A DNA stretch of 64,000 nt, taken from the NCBI GenBank assembly GCA_016169945.1, contig JADLSH010000367.1:5918501-5982500 (forward strand), read 5' to 3'. Below the pieces are notes generated by a model. It was given only the letters and a program-made list of their open reading frames with translations. It made no database searches and had not been told where the DNA came from. The stretch is from Trachythela sp. YZ-2020. Lineage: Eukaryota; Cnidaria; Anthozoa; Malacalcyonacea; Clavulariidae. A program made the translations under genes and the position numbers. Shown piece by piece: positions 12,306-25,800 of the stretch (position 1 is the stretch's first letter; the number at the start of each line of letters is the position of its first letter).

Positions 12306-12930
12306 TGTATGTTGGCCACTGATTTCGGCTTTTATCCTTATGCCACTGACTTCGCTTTATCCTTACATGCATATACAGCTAGAGGTTATTTTGTTAACTG
12401 AGACAAAATAATAATCATTTCTTCATAATACACATTAGACTCTAGAGCAATAAAAAACATGACAACTATATACAACTATATACAACTATATACAGTACAG
12501 TAAGACCAACGAAATACGGAAATTGAAGAGAATAAAAATAATCTATTGTGGATATTTCTATAATCTCTAGCTTTGTATATAGTTGCTGTCAAAGATTGAA
12601 GCTAACTATATAACAGCCATACGGCGCACCATACCCGTTTATACTTTGTACTCTAGAAAATTAATTTTAAAAAAACTCGCAGTCTGCACACAAATTTGAC
12701 ACTTTGCGCAATCCTTCGTGCGGCGAAACAAAAAAATTTGGGGGAAACGCATATTCCGGCGAAAAATGCCGTTTACTTTTGCCTATTTTACTATATATTT
12801 ATAAAGGCTCGCGGTTTGTTTGTACAACCTTTAGGATTAACACCCACGCATATACCCCGTTGGTTTTGACGTCAAAGCCATGGATAAAACTCATCTTCAT
12901 TAGTATTCTTTAAATAAAAGCTCGTCCTAA

Positions 12931-12958
12931 TTAGTATTCTTTATATAAAGAATACTAA
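12931..12958. repeat. 28-bp perfect palindrome
   Basis: Reads ttagtattctttat followed by its exact reverse complement, with no spacer. A third, direct copy of ttagtattcttta sits just upstream at about 12900. Confidence 0.9.
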
Positions 12959-12976
12959 TGAGACGTTTTTGAAGCC

Positions 12977-13084
12977 GTTTAATAAACTCGCAGTACGTGT
13001 TTTATTAGGTCTAATACCATGCACTCGCGCTGCGCGCTCGTGGTTTTAAACCTATAATAAAACACTCCTGCTCGTCTATTAAAC
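12977..13084. repeat. 108-bp foldback with CpG-rich loop
   Basis: The arms gtttaataaactcg...gtgttttattaggt and acctataataaaacact...ctattaaac pair imperfectly around a G+C-rich loop (cactcgcgctgcgcgctcg). No target duplication was identified. Confidence 0.6.
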
Positions 13085-13671
13085 AGTACATAAAATCATA
13101 AACTATCACTTAGTAATAATATTAATGTCTATATACATAAATATATACATAAATATATACATAAATAATACGTAGATAATGCATACATGTACATGAAAGA
13201 ATAATTGATGAATTCATATTTTGTAGGATTTGGTTAAAGTATATTTGGACATTGTAATCTGTGGTTATAGAAAACGATGCACATTATGTTTTCTTGTATT
13301 CTTCTGCTTGTTAACTTGCACTAAAAAGAAGAGAAATATATAAGTAAACTATATCATTACAGCATTCGTCAAAATTATACCTCAAACAGTATACCTCAAT
13401 ACCGAAATCCCTTGAAAATCCATAAAATCGTCTTACGTTTCTTCGTCATTGTGTCGCGAAATTGTACGAAATAATTATATTGTATGCATGAAAATTTCCT
13501 ATAAATTCATAGCAACATATTCTGATTTTATAGTACTTAGTGTAATCAATCTGCACTTTCTATTTCAGGCATTTAAATTGCTGTTATTATTTTCTTCTTA
13601 AACAATGTATGCCGATATTGTAGAAGTATATTCCAGAATATATACCTTGCGGAAGAAATCTTTAAGTCAGT
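13085..13671. other. 3' flank of SH3RF, A+T-rich
   Basis: Sequence downstream of the SH3RF stop codon. No canonical AATAAA could be assigned with confidence on the minus strand. A short acataaatatat tandem lies near 13135-13165. Confidence 0.4.
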
Positions 13672-13840
13672 CTAAATCTTCTGAAGGAAACTACTTGGAA
13701 CAAAACCAACTTTTCCATTTCTCTCTAACGTTCCATGGTACCAGCCATTTTCTGTCTTTCTTGTGACGTAAACAACATCACCATACTTTATCCCCAGTTC
13801 CATCGAGCTGTTTGGTGGGTAGTTGGCTATAACGACATAC
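13672..13840 (-). CDS. SH3RF: SH3RF exon 13: SH3-4 and stop
   Basis: The acceptor TTGCAG precedes GTATGTCG. The frame completes a Lys codon from exon 12, then encodes YVVIANYPP, an acidic RT-loop, a GWYHG tryptophan motif and GFVPSSFL, ending in QKI and TAG. This is a complete C-terminal SH3 domain. Confidence 0.92.
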
Positions 13841-16800
13841 CTGCAATGTCGTGTAAACAAACAGTTGAAGAGAAAGATAACAAAAGATAAAGAAGGTTCA
13901 GCCAGGCGCAACCATGCAAGAAAAAACTATAGTACTTGAGAGTATGTGTAGAGATTGAAATACTATACGTTGGGAGAATGGAATCTCTCTAAGAGAGAAA
14001 AAGATGACAAATGAAATATTGAGAGACAGGATTGAAGAGAGAAAATTACCCGCTGAGAAGAGCGGTGGATAAAGCAATTCCAGAAAATGAAAAAGAGGAA
14101 GGCCTCAAGCAGAAACGATGGCAACCCACCTTTTCATGCCGACCACGAAGAAAAGGTGCCAAAAAAGTTAGACCTAACCAAAATTATAATGTGTGATGCA
14201 CCTGAAATTGCACGAATGCACTAAAAATGTGCCAGTACAATTGGGAATTACATATCGCCAAACTATAATATGGATTATGGAGAGACAAACAAAATTTAAT
14301 ACGGAGCAATATATTACCGTTTCGTTAATTACACGTTTTTTGTTGACTATTCTTGGGCTCAAATAATACCAGATAAATATTTGTCATCAGATTTGTCTTA
14401 TATACATACCAGACAATATGTTTATAGAGAGTCAACGAAGACTTGTTCAAGAATTGGTTTAACGTAATACAGAAGCGCATTAAAGAATATAAACTTACTT
14501 GTCTTTACCACCACTGGGACAGTTGATCCGTGATCCTTGTCTTGAGTCGACCTAAAAATTTAAAATGATGTAAAGAGATAAGACAATTTTAAGTTACTAT
14601 GGATGTTAAAGTTCTAGTCTAAATGTAAATACAACCACTATAATCTAAGATTTTGAAATGCAACTGTAAAAACACTAAATATATGATTACATGTAATTGC
14701 TTTTGCCGTTTAGTTGGTAACATGGAAACACGTTGTAGCCTAGATCATTTTTTACAAAAATATTAGGTATATAGCCTATAAAGTAGGCATGTCTTGAGCC
14801 AATCAGCTGTCCATGTACAATAACATTCACCATTGATGTTAGAGTGAAAGCGTTATCATATAAATAGAGAAGCCACGATTTCCAAGCGCTGCATGAGAAT
14901 ATAACTCAGGATATTATAGAAATAGCATAGACTTAAGTTGAAGGAGGAGTAAAAATCCACATATCCCTATACTTTAATGAATAACATCCTGTGTACGATG
15001 ACCAATTAATAAAATACAGTTCTCAACATACTCGTGTTCTGGACGATGATGCAGGTTGTGTAGCTCTGGATGACGAAGAAGATGAAGAACTTGTTGGAAC
15101 AGTCGTGTCTGTTTGTTGGTTAATTCTCTCACTGAAACATAAGAATCTGTGATATTTGAACTTTATATACCTTTAATGTAAATACGTACATGAAAACCGT
15201 ACGAGTTATAGCAGTTGCGTGAACAGTTTACTTACCTCTGAACTGTTTGCGGGCTACTACGATCTTTCTTTTTCCCAATACTTAATCTTCGGAATAACGA
15301 CTGTTTCTAAAACAACATCATTCAACAAAAAAATTGTTAATTCAACATTATTTACGTAATGTATTTTGTGACAGGCTAGTTATTAGCTATGAATGTTGGT
15401 GTTAAATACAGTAACATCATATTCCATGCCCCTTGTATACATGCAGCATCGTTTTATAGTAATAGACCCAGTGTAGAGCCTGCATCGGTATAAGATGGTT
15501 TAAGTAAATATGTAAAATCCTTGAATAACCTGCATTCACCACCTAACAACATAATCAAAGAGTATCTAAAGTCGCCTCAAGCCGAAGAAGGTGAAGATAC
15601 TCTTGTGGCAGATAACTATCGTCATCCCTCTTGAAAGCACGATTATTGAATTGAATTGAATTACGTCTTTATTACAAATAGTGGAGTTGCAACAAACGTG
15701 CAACTTTACAATTGATATGTAATACAAAAGTTATTTACATATTTATTAATAGTCAGATTATACAATATAATAAAAACCATTAAAAAGACATTTATTTAAA
15801 AAAGATTGTTTAAAGCGTGCTGTATTTACATTTGGCAACATAAATGGATGATCACGTTCTCTTAAAATTTAACCAAATTGTTCTTTTGTGGATATTTAAC
15901 CTTAACGTCACTGACCATGAACGAAAACAAGAAGGGACCAAGAACTGTACCTTGCGGTACTCCTCTGTTAATACTAACATAGTTGGTAACAGTTCCATCT
16001 ACAGCAACTCTCTGTTTTCTACTCGATATGAAATTAATGAGCCAATTAATAATATATGGATTAAGATTTGTTGATTTCAGTTTCTGTGCTAAAATATCAT
16101 GGGGAACACTGACAAACGCTTTACTGAAATCGAAAGATATTACACGGACGAAATTGGCCTTATCGTCTAGCCATTTTAACCAATAATGCTGACACTTTAT
16201 GAGAGCTGCAGTAGTGTTTGAGTTTCTCTATAAGCATATATCTGATGCCTATCAATAATCGATTTTGAAGGATGACGAATCTCTCCTTGAAATATGATCT
16301 TTTCAAAAAGTCTCATGATAACATTAGTCAGCGATATTGGTCTCAATTGGTTACATTCGATTAGCGGAGATTCCTTTGGTATTGGGCTTAGGTTAGCCAA
16401 CTTCCACAAACTAGGTACACGTTGTTGTTTCAAGGAGGAATTCAATACATTTGTAAGAACTGGTGCAAGACAGCAGGCGAAATCTCTCCAAATCCAATAT
16501 GGAATACCGTCCGGACCAGATGATGTTTGTTTCTGTCTCATCATAAAATTTTCGACAGTTTTGATATCAACAGCTGGGATTCGAGTTCCTTCAGGAATTC
16601 TCAATAGATCAGGTCTCACATACTCGTTATCAGTGTTTATACCTTGAAAATAGGCATTCATAGTTTCTGGATCGATAATGTTGCTGATGTTTTCCGACCT
16701 AGACCTTGCCCGTTTTCCACCATTTTCGAGAGCCTTGTCTGTAATTAATTTTTCCATCATGAATAGCTTTGACTTGATTTTCTCGAATGAGTTTATTTAT

Positions 16801-19800
16801 TTTCTGTTGAATATCAATATTGACGCCTCTCCTAAGTTCCCTATTCCGTATATTACACAAATGTTTTACAAGTGGAGACATAAATGGTGGGTCACGAGTC
16901 GACACTTTAACTTTAATCAAGGGAAAGCACTCATTAATCATATTACAAAGAGTTTCATTCAACAGGTCGACTCCTTTGTCGACATCGTCAATATTGACAT
17001 CGTAAATCCAGCTCCAGTCATATACACTCAATTTATTCTCTATTTTGATTTTACGGTGGTGTCTGACGTCCCGAAAATATACAAATTTTCTCTCAGGCTT
17101 AGCGGGTTGCTGCGGGGTTACAACAACCGCAGAATGATCAGAGCGTACCAAACATTTATAAACGGCAGGAACTTTCCATATATGAGGATAATTAGTCAAG
17201 AAGACATCCAATATCCGAGCACCTCTAGTAGGTTTCTTCACAGTTTGATCTAAATTGTGTTGAATGCAAAAGTCATATACACGTAGTTGATTCACATCAC
17301 CAGCGATAAATATTTTAGCACTGGGTTGCGATGACAGAATCTTCTCACAGTTTTCAGATAAGAAATCAAGGAGGTAGGATTCATTGTAAATCGGGTCAGG
17401 TGGATGATACACTACAGAGACGCAGTATGAACTGTTGATAGTGTGAATTTCACACCAAATACATTCAAAATTATTATCAAGGTTAATATTCGTAATTTTC
17501 CAATCGTTTCTACACAAGATGGCAACTCCACCTCCAGGCCGGGAGTCGCGATCCTTGCGAACTATGGTGTAACCTCTTGGGCAAATTAACGTAGAAGGGA
17601 TGCACTTATGAAGCATTTGTTTCTAAAAAACAGATCTATATATTTTTTTGAAAGCATTCAGCAGTCAATGGTAGGGCATCGGCATTTTTTAAAATGAGAG
17701 TATTAATGACCATACATTTTTACATTTTCTTTGGTTGAGGGGGTTGAGTTTTATGTTGTTCTGTATCTTCAATTTACTTCAATTTCTTTGTCTTTCTCTT
17801 CGTTTTTCTTTTCCTTCTATAGAATCTATTAGTAATTGTTACTAGATCCCAAGCCATTATACCATCGTTGAATATTGCCATACACGGGAACACATACATT
17901 TTCTGATTTTATTTTTATCTCTATTGATATCTTTGATTTTCCAAGGTTTACAACGTTACAACACCAAACCAACTTCAAACCAACCAACGAACTTACAGCA
18001 GCTGGGACATGAACCTTAGCAGAAAACGTTCCCCTTCTACGACTTTTAAAAACCGTAATATAAGTTGGTACTACATTACGTTGGCGAAGATAGGCTAGAA
18101 TATTACATTCATTAACATTTTCGGCAATACCAGTTAGGAAGAATCTCTTTGTTCGTTTCCTTTTCGGCTCAACACAAGTGACACCTTCAGAAGAGTCGTT
18201 GGATGGTTTACTGTTATTCTTTTTAGATTCACTAGATTGTTTAATTTCTGATTCATTTTGATCACGGCTTTCATCGCAAGGTGAATTAGATACTATACCG
18301 CCTCGGCATAGGTATTAGGACGAATGTTTTTGGGTAAGCAATCAGTAAAGCTTGAACTCTCAGTGAAGCTTGAGCTCTTGGTAGAAGGCTGCGGAAATAG
18401 TAAAACACTTGCTTCATTAACTTCTTCATTAACTAAAACACTTCCTTCATTACTTCTCTCATTAGGTTGCTGCACACATTCTGTATTGTTTTCATCACAA
18501 TTATAGCTTTTATTTACGGCAATTGGCTCCAATAAACAAGAGCAGTCATCCGCACTAAATAGTTCTGTTTTAGACAATTGTTGACAGTCAATTAAATGAT
18601 CAGTTGTAACTTCATCATGATTTTGATTTTGACTTTGACCATTATTATTACTTAACTTAATTGAATCCTTGTTAAAGCCCCCTTCATACTTTGCCACAAA
18701 ATTATTAAAGTCCGACAACATAGCATTGACATATAGCAAGGAGTCAGAAATTGATCGAATGGCCTCACCATTAGTTTGCTGTCCGAGTTTGAGATCATCA
18801 ATGTCAGAGATGATTTCAGACAAAGCATTCGAACCATTACCACCTCGATCAGCTTCGGAATTGATTTCAGACAAAACATTCGTTTCATTACCGCCTTGAT
18901 GATATTCACACATCAATTTGCCTAATGCTATATTTAAGTCCTTAGCTTTATTACCTTCAAAAGACAGCGAGCTTTTATTCTTCCTCCATATTATTGATAG
19001 ACCATCGGCAGTAAGAACCTTTCTATCTCCACCAGGCTGCGTCCAGCTACCGTCAAGTTTGAGTGATTCAGATAAAAAAGCTTTAGATTGTCAAAGTCTC
19101 CGGTCCATGCGAAGCTTAGATAGTCAGATAAATTCGCCATATCGCCAGGCTTTGTGATGGCAGTGTGTAGGGGAAAACCAGAGCGCCAGCAAATTATATG
19201 CTTCAAGGTGGTGAAGCAATTGATTAGATTGCTGAAAATGTTAAAATTCAAGGTTGCCTGTCTTAAAATACTAGAAACCTTCTCAATTAAAGTCAATTTG
19301 TTTTGAAGCTAAAAAAATTGCCATCCGCCATGTTGAACAGGCAAACATATAAATATGATTCATATTTATATGTCCTCGCCCGACGATCAGCCCTGATGAA
19401 GACAATAGACTGGAGTGTCGAAACGTTGGGTCGTGAGGTTGTTCGAGGGTTGGAATCATTGACTTAAACCATGCTGGATAGAGAGAGAAACATGTCTGAT
19501 CCCTGAAATACATTTCACCGTACTAAATTCAGTTTGTTCGGGGATTATATTAACCTACTTTAACCTGGTTGTCGTGACCAGTGGTCGTGACCTGGTAACC
19601 AGGCCTATCGTATTTCATTTTACTTACAGGTGGTTTAGCTCCAACCAGCGGAGGGGTTAAAGGTGGCGATATTGACGAGTCTTGGTTGGAATCATTGCTG
19701 ATATCAGAAAACGGTCGAGGTCTTGGCAAGACCAACAGAGCAGCATCGGGGTTTAATGAAGACTGGGAATTATTCTTATGTCGACGTCGCTGAATTAATG

Positions 19801-22800
19801 ACATTGCATTGTCTGTTGTGTTTTCTTGATTTGCGTTGGAGGACCTTAAAATTGAAGGCAAAAGACGAGTTATGCATTCAGGCCAAGCCTTGGTGTGCAG
19901 GTTCACAAAAAATTTATCAGATATAGAGGTAAATGAAGAACATACCGTATTGGGCGAACGTAATTTCCTGGAAAATGACCAATTTGTTGTCTTCCGAGAA
20001 CGGGGAAACCTTTAAACCAACCATCTCCTCCTTTTTCTAGAACTTTATAATGTTCTCCAGAACACAACTCGAGCTCGTCATTTTTCTGCGGTCTGTAATT
20101 GTACAAAGCTATGTACCTATAATATAAACGAATAAGAATACACAAATCAGAAATTGTGTTCACCATAATATGCGAGTTTCGCCTGGACATATTTACTTAC
20201 AGCTCTGAAGATTGCGCATCCCTTGTCTGGAATCCTGTTGGGCTGGATCGATTGGTCATCGTAGACGTGGATACAGGTCTTTCCTCCTAGAATGAAGAAT
20301 AACCATGACAGTTTAGTGTAAAAATAGGAAGAATACGTGTATCTTAATTTCGTTCACATTACTAAATTTTGTAGGTCATCTATATATATGCGTATACAAT
20401 TTTATTTAAGTCTGAATATGAAACTGCGAATGAGTAGGGAATAAAAATATTTTCAAACTATATACATTCGCTCAAACTATGCTGCCTAGGACATCACTTT
20501 ACCTGCATTTCTCTGGATTCTGTTGTGCGAGTATTTGGACGACGGTTAGCTGCGACATTAGCAGTTGCCACTGGTAGAGCATCACATGATTCATCCCGAG
20601 GGTTAAAATCCCGAGAATGTTCGACTGAGAGAGCATCAAATGAATGTCGATTGATTTGGTTAGGAACACGACCTCCATGTCCAGCAGAGTCACTATTTTC
20701 ACCGAAATCGCGAACTCGTCTTCGAATATTTTCCTGGTTTTCGCGAGGAATAGATCGAGATCTCCTCAGAGGTTTGTGCAGTTGAGCTTTCTGCCGAGGT
20801 TGGCGTACTTCTGATGTCGTCTGAGGAATGCTTGGTTGCCGCCGAGTTTCAGGTTCTGCACTCTTATTTGTGCTGACCATTGACGATGCCGGACGGTTCA
20901 ACTGTTAAGACGCAGAAAAACTACGAATTTAGACATATTCTCTTTCATTATTATTATTTAAAAATATTTCAAAACGATAACCCTTCAGGGCTCATATATA
21001 GGCACCTGCTTTTCAAGGGGCCGTTTGTTACACAATTATCAACTAAGAATGTACTAATCACTCTGTAGTCTATATACATTATTAAAACTAATCATACAAT
21101 AATTATGGTCTTGATAAACCCGAAACAAACTTTATAAAAAAGAGTATTAGTTACTCACAGCCAAAGAAAAAGGTATAAGCTTTAACAAATTCAAATCTAT
21201 TCTTGACCGCTCCTGATTCTTCTTATATGTATATCTATATATTTTGTAATTATTCTTCATATTTTTTAATTTGAAACATGTTTATTAAAGATTGGTTGTC
21301 GTTTATAGTTTAATAATCTATTTCTATGAGCAAAACACAAAGAATCAGCTAGCGAGACCTAGTTTGGAAAAGTGGCAATAAACGCCCATAAATTTAGCCA
21401 ACATTAGAGGCAAACTCTTCTTAAAATACTGAAGTTATAGAAAACTTCTCCGTGTTTGGAAATACAATAAGCGGCTTCTCATGCGTTATATATAGATTAC
21501 ATAATATAATTTTTTTCGCTCCATATAAATTCTTAGAAAATGTTCATTACTTCATTCTTTAAAATTAATCTGAAACGGCGCGGTAGCGGTATAGCAATGG
21601 TTTGTTAGGTAGGGGTTAGGTGACGGTTATATTAGGTAACGGATCTTCAAAATGTTTAAAACTTCATACCTCAACAAAATTAACAGGGAATATGCCATAC
21701 CGATCACCAATTTCTCCCTCACACCAATTAGCATCCACTCTTTGTAGAACTGTTATAATATCCCCCTAAATATATTTTTCGTTAGATGTAGGTACCATGC
21801 AGGAAGAAAGTATTACCAACAGCGTTATAAGTTACCCCTTATAAGTTACTGTTATATTTTGCCCTTGTGACTGACTATCAAAATACAGTTGCATGTGCAT
21901 GTAATCTAAGGTTTTATGCAGGGTAATACAATTTGTATGCACATTTTTGTGCTATTATTGTAAATAGAATTACAAAACATCCAACCTGTTTAAAATGAAG
22001 CAATTCTTCTTCATCGCCTTCTTCAAAGTCGTAAAGGCCTCTTGCAAGTGCTCGCTTTGTTTCTTCAAACTTTGGCAATGGATTTATGACCTAAATACAA
22101 TGTGTGTTTTTTAGATTATCCACCACTTATATACTACAGTATGTACAGTACAGTTAACCTTCAAGCCTGTCAACCTCATTCCTGTTGCAAGCTTGTGAGC
22201 ATCGACTGGATTGCGGTGCCCCGGCCAAGTTTGGCACCGCTTTATATTCTGCCTGTGAGTTTGTCCGTTTGTTTGTTTGTTTGTTTGTTTGTTTGTCCGT
22301 TAGTTTGTTTCCATGCATCAATACGTTTCCTTAATCGCCTAGTAAAAATTCCTTGCACTTGCTCGGAATTTATTCATTATTAATTATTAATCTTGTACTC
22401 TCAGGACCGACTGTTTGCTAGGCTTTATCTCTGGTTTTATGCGTCAAACAAGGACAAAAATACCACTGTTCGAATCAGCGTGAAAAGTTGTATTTACGGA
22501 TGGAAAATTTATTTCAAAGTTGATTTCTATTCTAGCGATTTATGGCCTTTGAAAGACAAGCTACTCAAAATAATCCTTTCACGTTTTCCGAATTCCTTTT
22601 TTCGAGGAAAGTTTTCTTTCCAATTAATCTCGGACTCTCACTATTGACTGTTTGCTGCGCCTTATCTCTGGTTTTATGCGCCCAATAAGGACAAAAATAC
22701 CACCGTTCGATTCAGTGTAAGAAATTCTACTTAGGGATGGCAAATGTATGACTAAACAACAGTATTCTAGTGATTTATGGCCTTAAAACTCAGGCGAAAT

Positions 22801-25800
22801 TGTATTGTTGACAAATCGCTCAAAATTATTAAATTAAAAATGCAGTACGTTTGATCATTGATAACTTCGGAATCGTTGGTTTTCACTTTATCGGCCGTAT
22901 ACCAGCGGATTCGTCTCACTTTTCTCTTCATTTTGATAGTATTTTGAGCTCGAAATATTTTATTTTGAAGGTTTTAAAGCGCAGTTTTAATCCTAACGCA
23001 CGCACCAACTTGCGGCCGACAGGAGAAATGTTAGCGTACTATTTTATATGAGTTTACTTGTAGGCGGAAACGCCAGAAGTTTTATTTTGCAGGGCACCGC
23101 ATTTTAGTACTGTGTCTGGTTTTACCTGTTTTCCTTGAATGAACAATAAACATATATTTATTTGGAAAATACACTTTACACTACCATAGAGAGTAGGGAT
23201 GTTCGGTACACCGGTATACCGAAAATACCGGTATTGAAACTCGTATAGGTTTACCGAACATCCCTAATAGAGAGATCCTAACCTTATGTTCAAGTCCAAA
23301 CTAGCCACGTTTCTTCGCATTTTTACACATTTTAAAGCAGGAAGCACGCCCTGGACACCCCGTAGCGTTTTGTCTAACCCCTGCCCCCCCCCCCCCCTCC
23401 CTTAACCAAACCATCTTCCACCGCCTATGGTCCCCAGGTCTTTCTCTTCCTCGTTATCTAGGTTCAGACGGTCCAGCAAGTTTATATATATACATATACA
23501 TAATGTAGTCTCAACTTATTTACCTCAACAAAATTAGCAGGCAGGTACCCTTGAAGTCCAGAAATTTCACCAATAAACCAGTTCTCATCAATTCTTTGTA
23601 GAAGTACAATCAAATCTCCTTTCTTTAATTTTAAATCCCTAAATGCATAAACAAGACAATGACTCGTTTGTTAAGTAAACTTTAAACTTTCTATGTAGAC
23701 TACGTCCCGTGACAACACGACCGAACTGTAGCCCTAACTTAATCCTAGACCATATTAATACCCTAATCTTAACCGAAACCAGTCAAAACATCGATCTTAT
23801 TATTATAAATTGCAATTAATATGCGGATATGGCTCATCCTCGACTATCACTGGATTATAGCGAAACCCATTTCTGAATTACCAAACCTAAGGAGGCTCCC
23901 TACAGTTTTAATTCTGTAGCACGCAAATGTGCTCTAAGGTCCATTATTTGGACGAGCACCTAAAGTACAAAGAGTCCTCGGCTCCGATTTTGTACTTTAG
24001 GAGCTCGTGTGCAAAAATAAAAAAGGTTTACCGAAGGAAAATCCAAAAAATTAAGAAAGAAGATAAAAATACGACAATCTATAAATCGCGTTGTTACCAT
24101 GGCAACGTAAATATTTAGAAACTTTTTTGTTCTTCGTAATCCGCAATATTGTGGCAATCTGATGGCCAAGTCTCGTGACCATACCTTGCAAAATGAGCAA
24201 ATAATGGACCTTAGAGCACATTTGCGTGCTACAGAATTAAAACTGTAGGGAGCCTCCTTAAATACATGTATTATGCGCTTTTAGGCTGAAATAATAATCT
24301 AATTTGCTTGTTGTACCAAATAGTAGACGTGTTCGCCACTTTTTGCTTAATCACTGGATTCGCTACCCAGGAACATAGTCTGACTGCGGGTACAGGGTAG
24401 ACTGTGGGGGGAAACGGAAGATGAAAATAATGGAATTTGCTTTTGAGAATTGTCTGTTGTTCTCATCCACATCATACCGCATATTCACATCCTGCTTAGT
24501 AGTCTTAACTGTCTTAAATCTGCACTAAATCACTCGACTTTTCTGTCAATGAATATGGCGTTTTCCCTCCAATGCTACAGTATGCGAGATTATGGCTTAT
24601 TCCCAACAAACATAGATTGCTTAAACATAGATATCGCATTAAATTTTTCCCACGCTAGCGACCCCTTTCGATGAAAACGTTAAGCAGGAAGTTCTTCCTT
24701 ATGTCACAAAAATAAAGTGAACGCATTGCATTGCTTTGGTGAGGTCTCCAGCAACGTTTCCGGATTTTGTCTATTGTAATGGGGGTAACAAAATATGCGA
24801 AAGATACTGTTGTATATAAAAGGGATGCATGGCCACTGCGGAGGGAAATTGAGACATGTTGGTCTCCTGCCTCATGGCTGCAGACTCTTTGACTGTACGG
24901 AATTGTGTGTATACAAAAATTCAATGTCAAAGAGCTAACTGTTCTCGCGTCTCATTAATGTACATGCATACTTTCAGTATAATTGAGCTTCATAAAGATA
25001 CTCACCCAGGTTCTCGGGCGTCGTAGCTGTATCTTGCGCGCGCACAAGGCTCATCAAATGGAATCTACAGGAAGAAACAATGAAACCATTAATCTTTTAA
25101 ACAAAATCAAAAGTTCACACAGTGATTACATCATGCTGTTTCGCCCACTTGACGATTCCCACACTTAAAATAGTTATAGAACTTTAACACAGATAATATA
25201 TTTTATTATACCGGGTGGGGCAAAAAAAAGTACGACTGTTTGATTTAGTATAACTTAAAAACTAAAAGAGCTATTACACTTAAACAAGTTGCTTTGCATT
25301 CAGCGATGTCTAACTTAAATGTTGATATGTGCCATGTGATATTGACCGAGATAGCTGCGTTTAAACTTGAGTAAACATTTTTGGAAGTGTCTAGAATTAG
25401 CTAAAAATGGCCTATTAAATAATTTGATAACCTATTAGCATTTTACGCAAGTATTCGTTTCAATGAAGTGAAGTTGAAGTTAAAAAGCCAAATGTTAATG
25501 TTAGAATAAAAGAGCATATCTATTCAAGAAACATTTCTAACTTCAACTTCACTTCATTTAAATAATACTTACGATAAAATGGTAACGGTTATCAAATTAG
25601 TTTAAAATAGGCCGTTTTTAGCTAATTCTCGACAGTTCCAAAAGTGTTTAGTCAAGTTTAAACGCAGCTATCTCAGTCAATATTGTACGAATTTGCACAT
25701 GTCATATTAAGTTAGACATCGCTGAATGCAAAGAAACTTGTTTAAGTGTAATAGCTCTTTTAGTTTTTAAGTTTTTAAGTTATACTAAATCAAACAGTCG

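Larger units (their letters stand above)
7610..12307. mobile_element. 4.7-kb TIR element with subterminal repeat arrays
   Basis: The left end reads CACTCTAAAAAATAGATGTG and the right end is its inverse with one difference (cacctattttttagagtg). Both are flanked by the dinucleotide TA (7608-7609 and 12308-12309). Each end runs into an array of short degenerate repeats built on aacacacctt/agatgtgtt (7620-8290 and 11806-12305). The interior carries a 324-bp tandem repeat and no transposase frame, so the element would be non-autonomous. CACT-type ends and subterminal arrays recall the CACTA/Chapaev group, but the 2-bp flank does not settle the superfamily. Two unrelated insertions sharing termini is the alternative. 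Confidence 0.6.
15640..19540 (-). mobile_element. CR1/Nimb-like non-LTR retrotransposon, defective
   Basis: A LINE lying in SH3RF intron 9 in the same orientation as the gene. Order on the minus strand: a 5' UTR-like region (about 19540-18950), ORF1 (18916 to about 17930, two frames), an AP-type endonuclease (about 17715-16800), RT (about 16760-15900), then a 3' end with TAATAAAG and an (AATTC)n tail at 15640-15660. Frameshifts separate the parts. Part of the RT including the ADD box is missing: the frame passes from the post-palm region straight to a C-terminal motif ([17 protein letters not shown]). It is therefore an internally deleted, non-mobile copy. Confidence 0.88.

Noticed and set aside
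16678..17253. 191-codon plus-strand open frame
   Set aside because: Shadow of the LINE endonuclease/RT on the minus strand.
18991..19513. Minus-strand frames upstream of LINE ORF1 as genes
   Set aside because: They lie in the LINE 5' region; the sequence cgacactccagtctattgtcttcatcagggc resembles a repeated UTR motif rather than coding sequence.
19550..19906. Using the whole 118-codon frame as an SH3RF exon
   Set aside because: Only the part from 19844 to 19628 is bounded by a good acceptor and donor with matching phase. The upstream part has no acceptor in the needed phase, and the downstream part reads past a GTAAGT donor.
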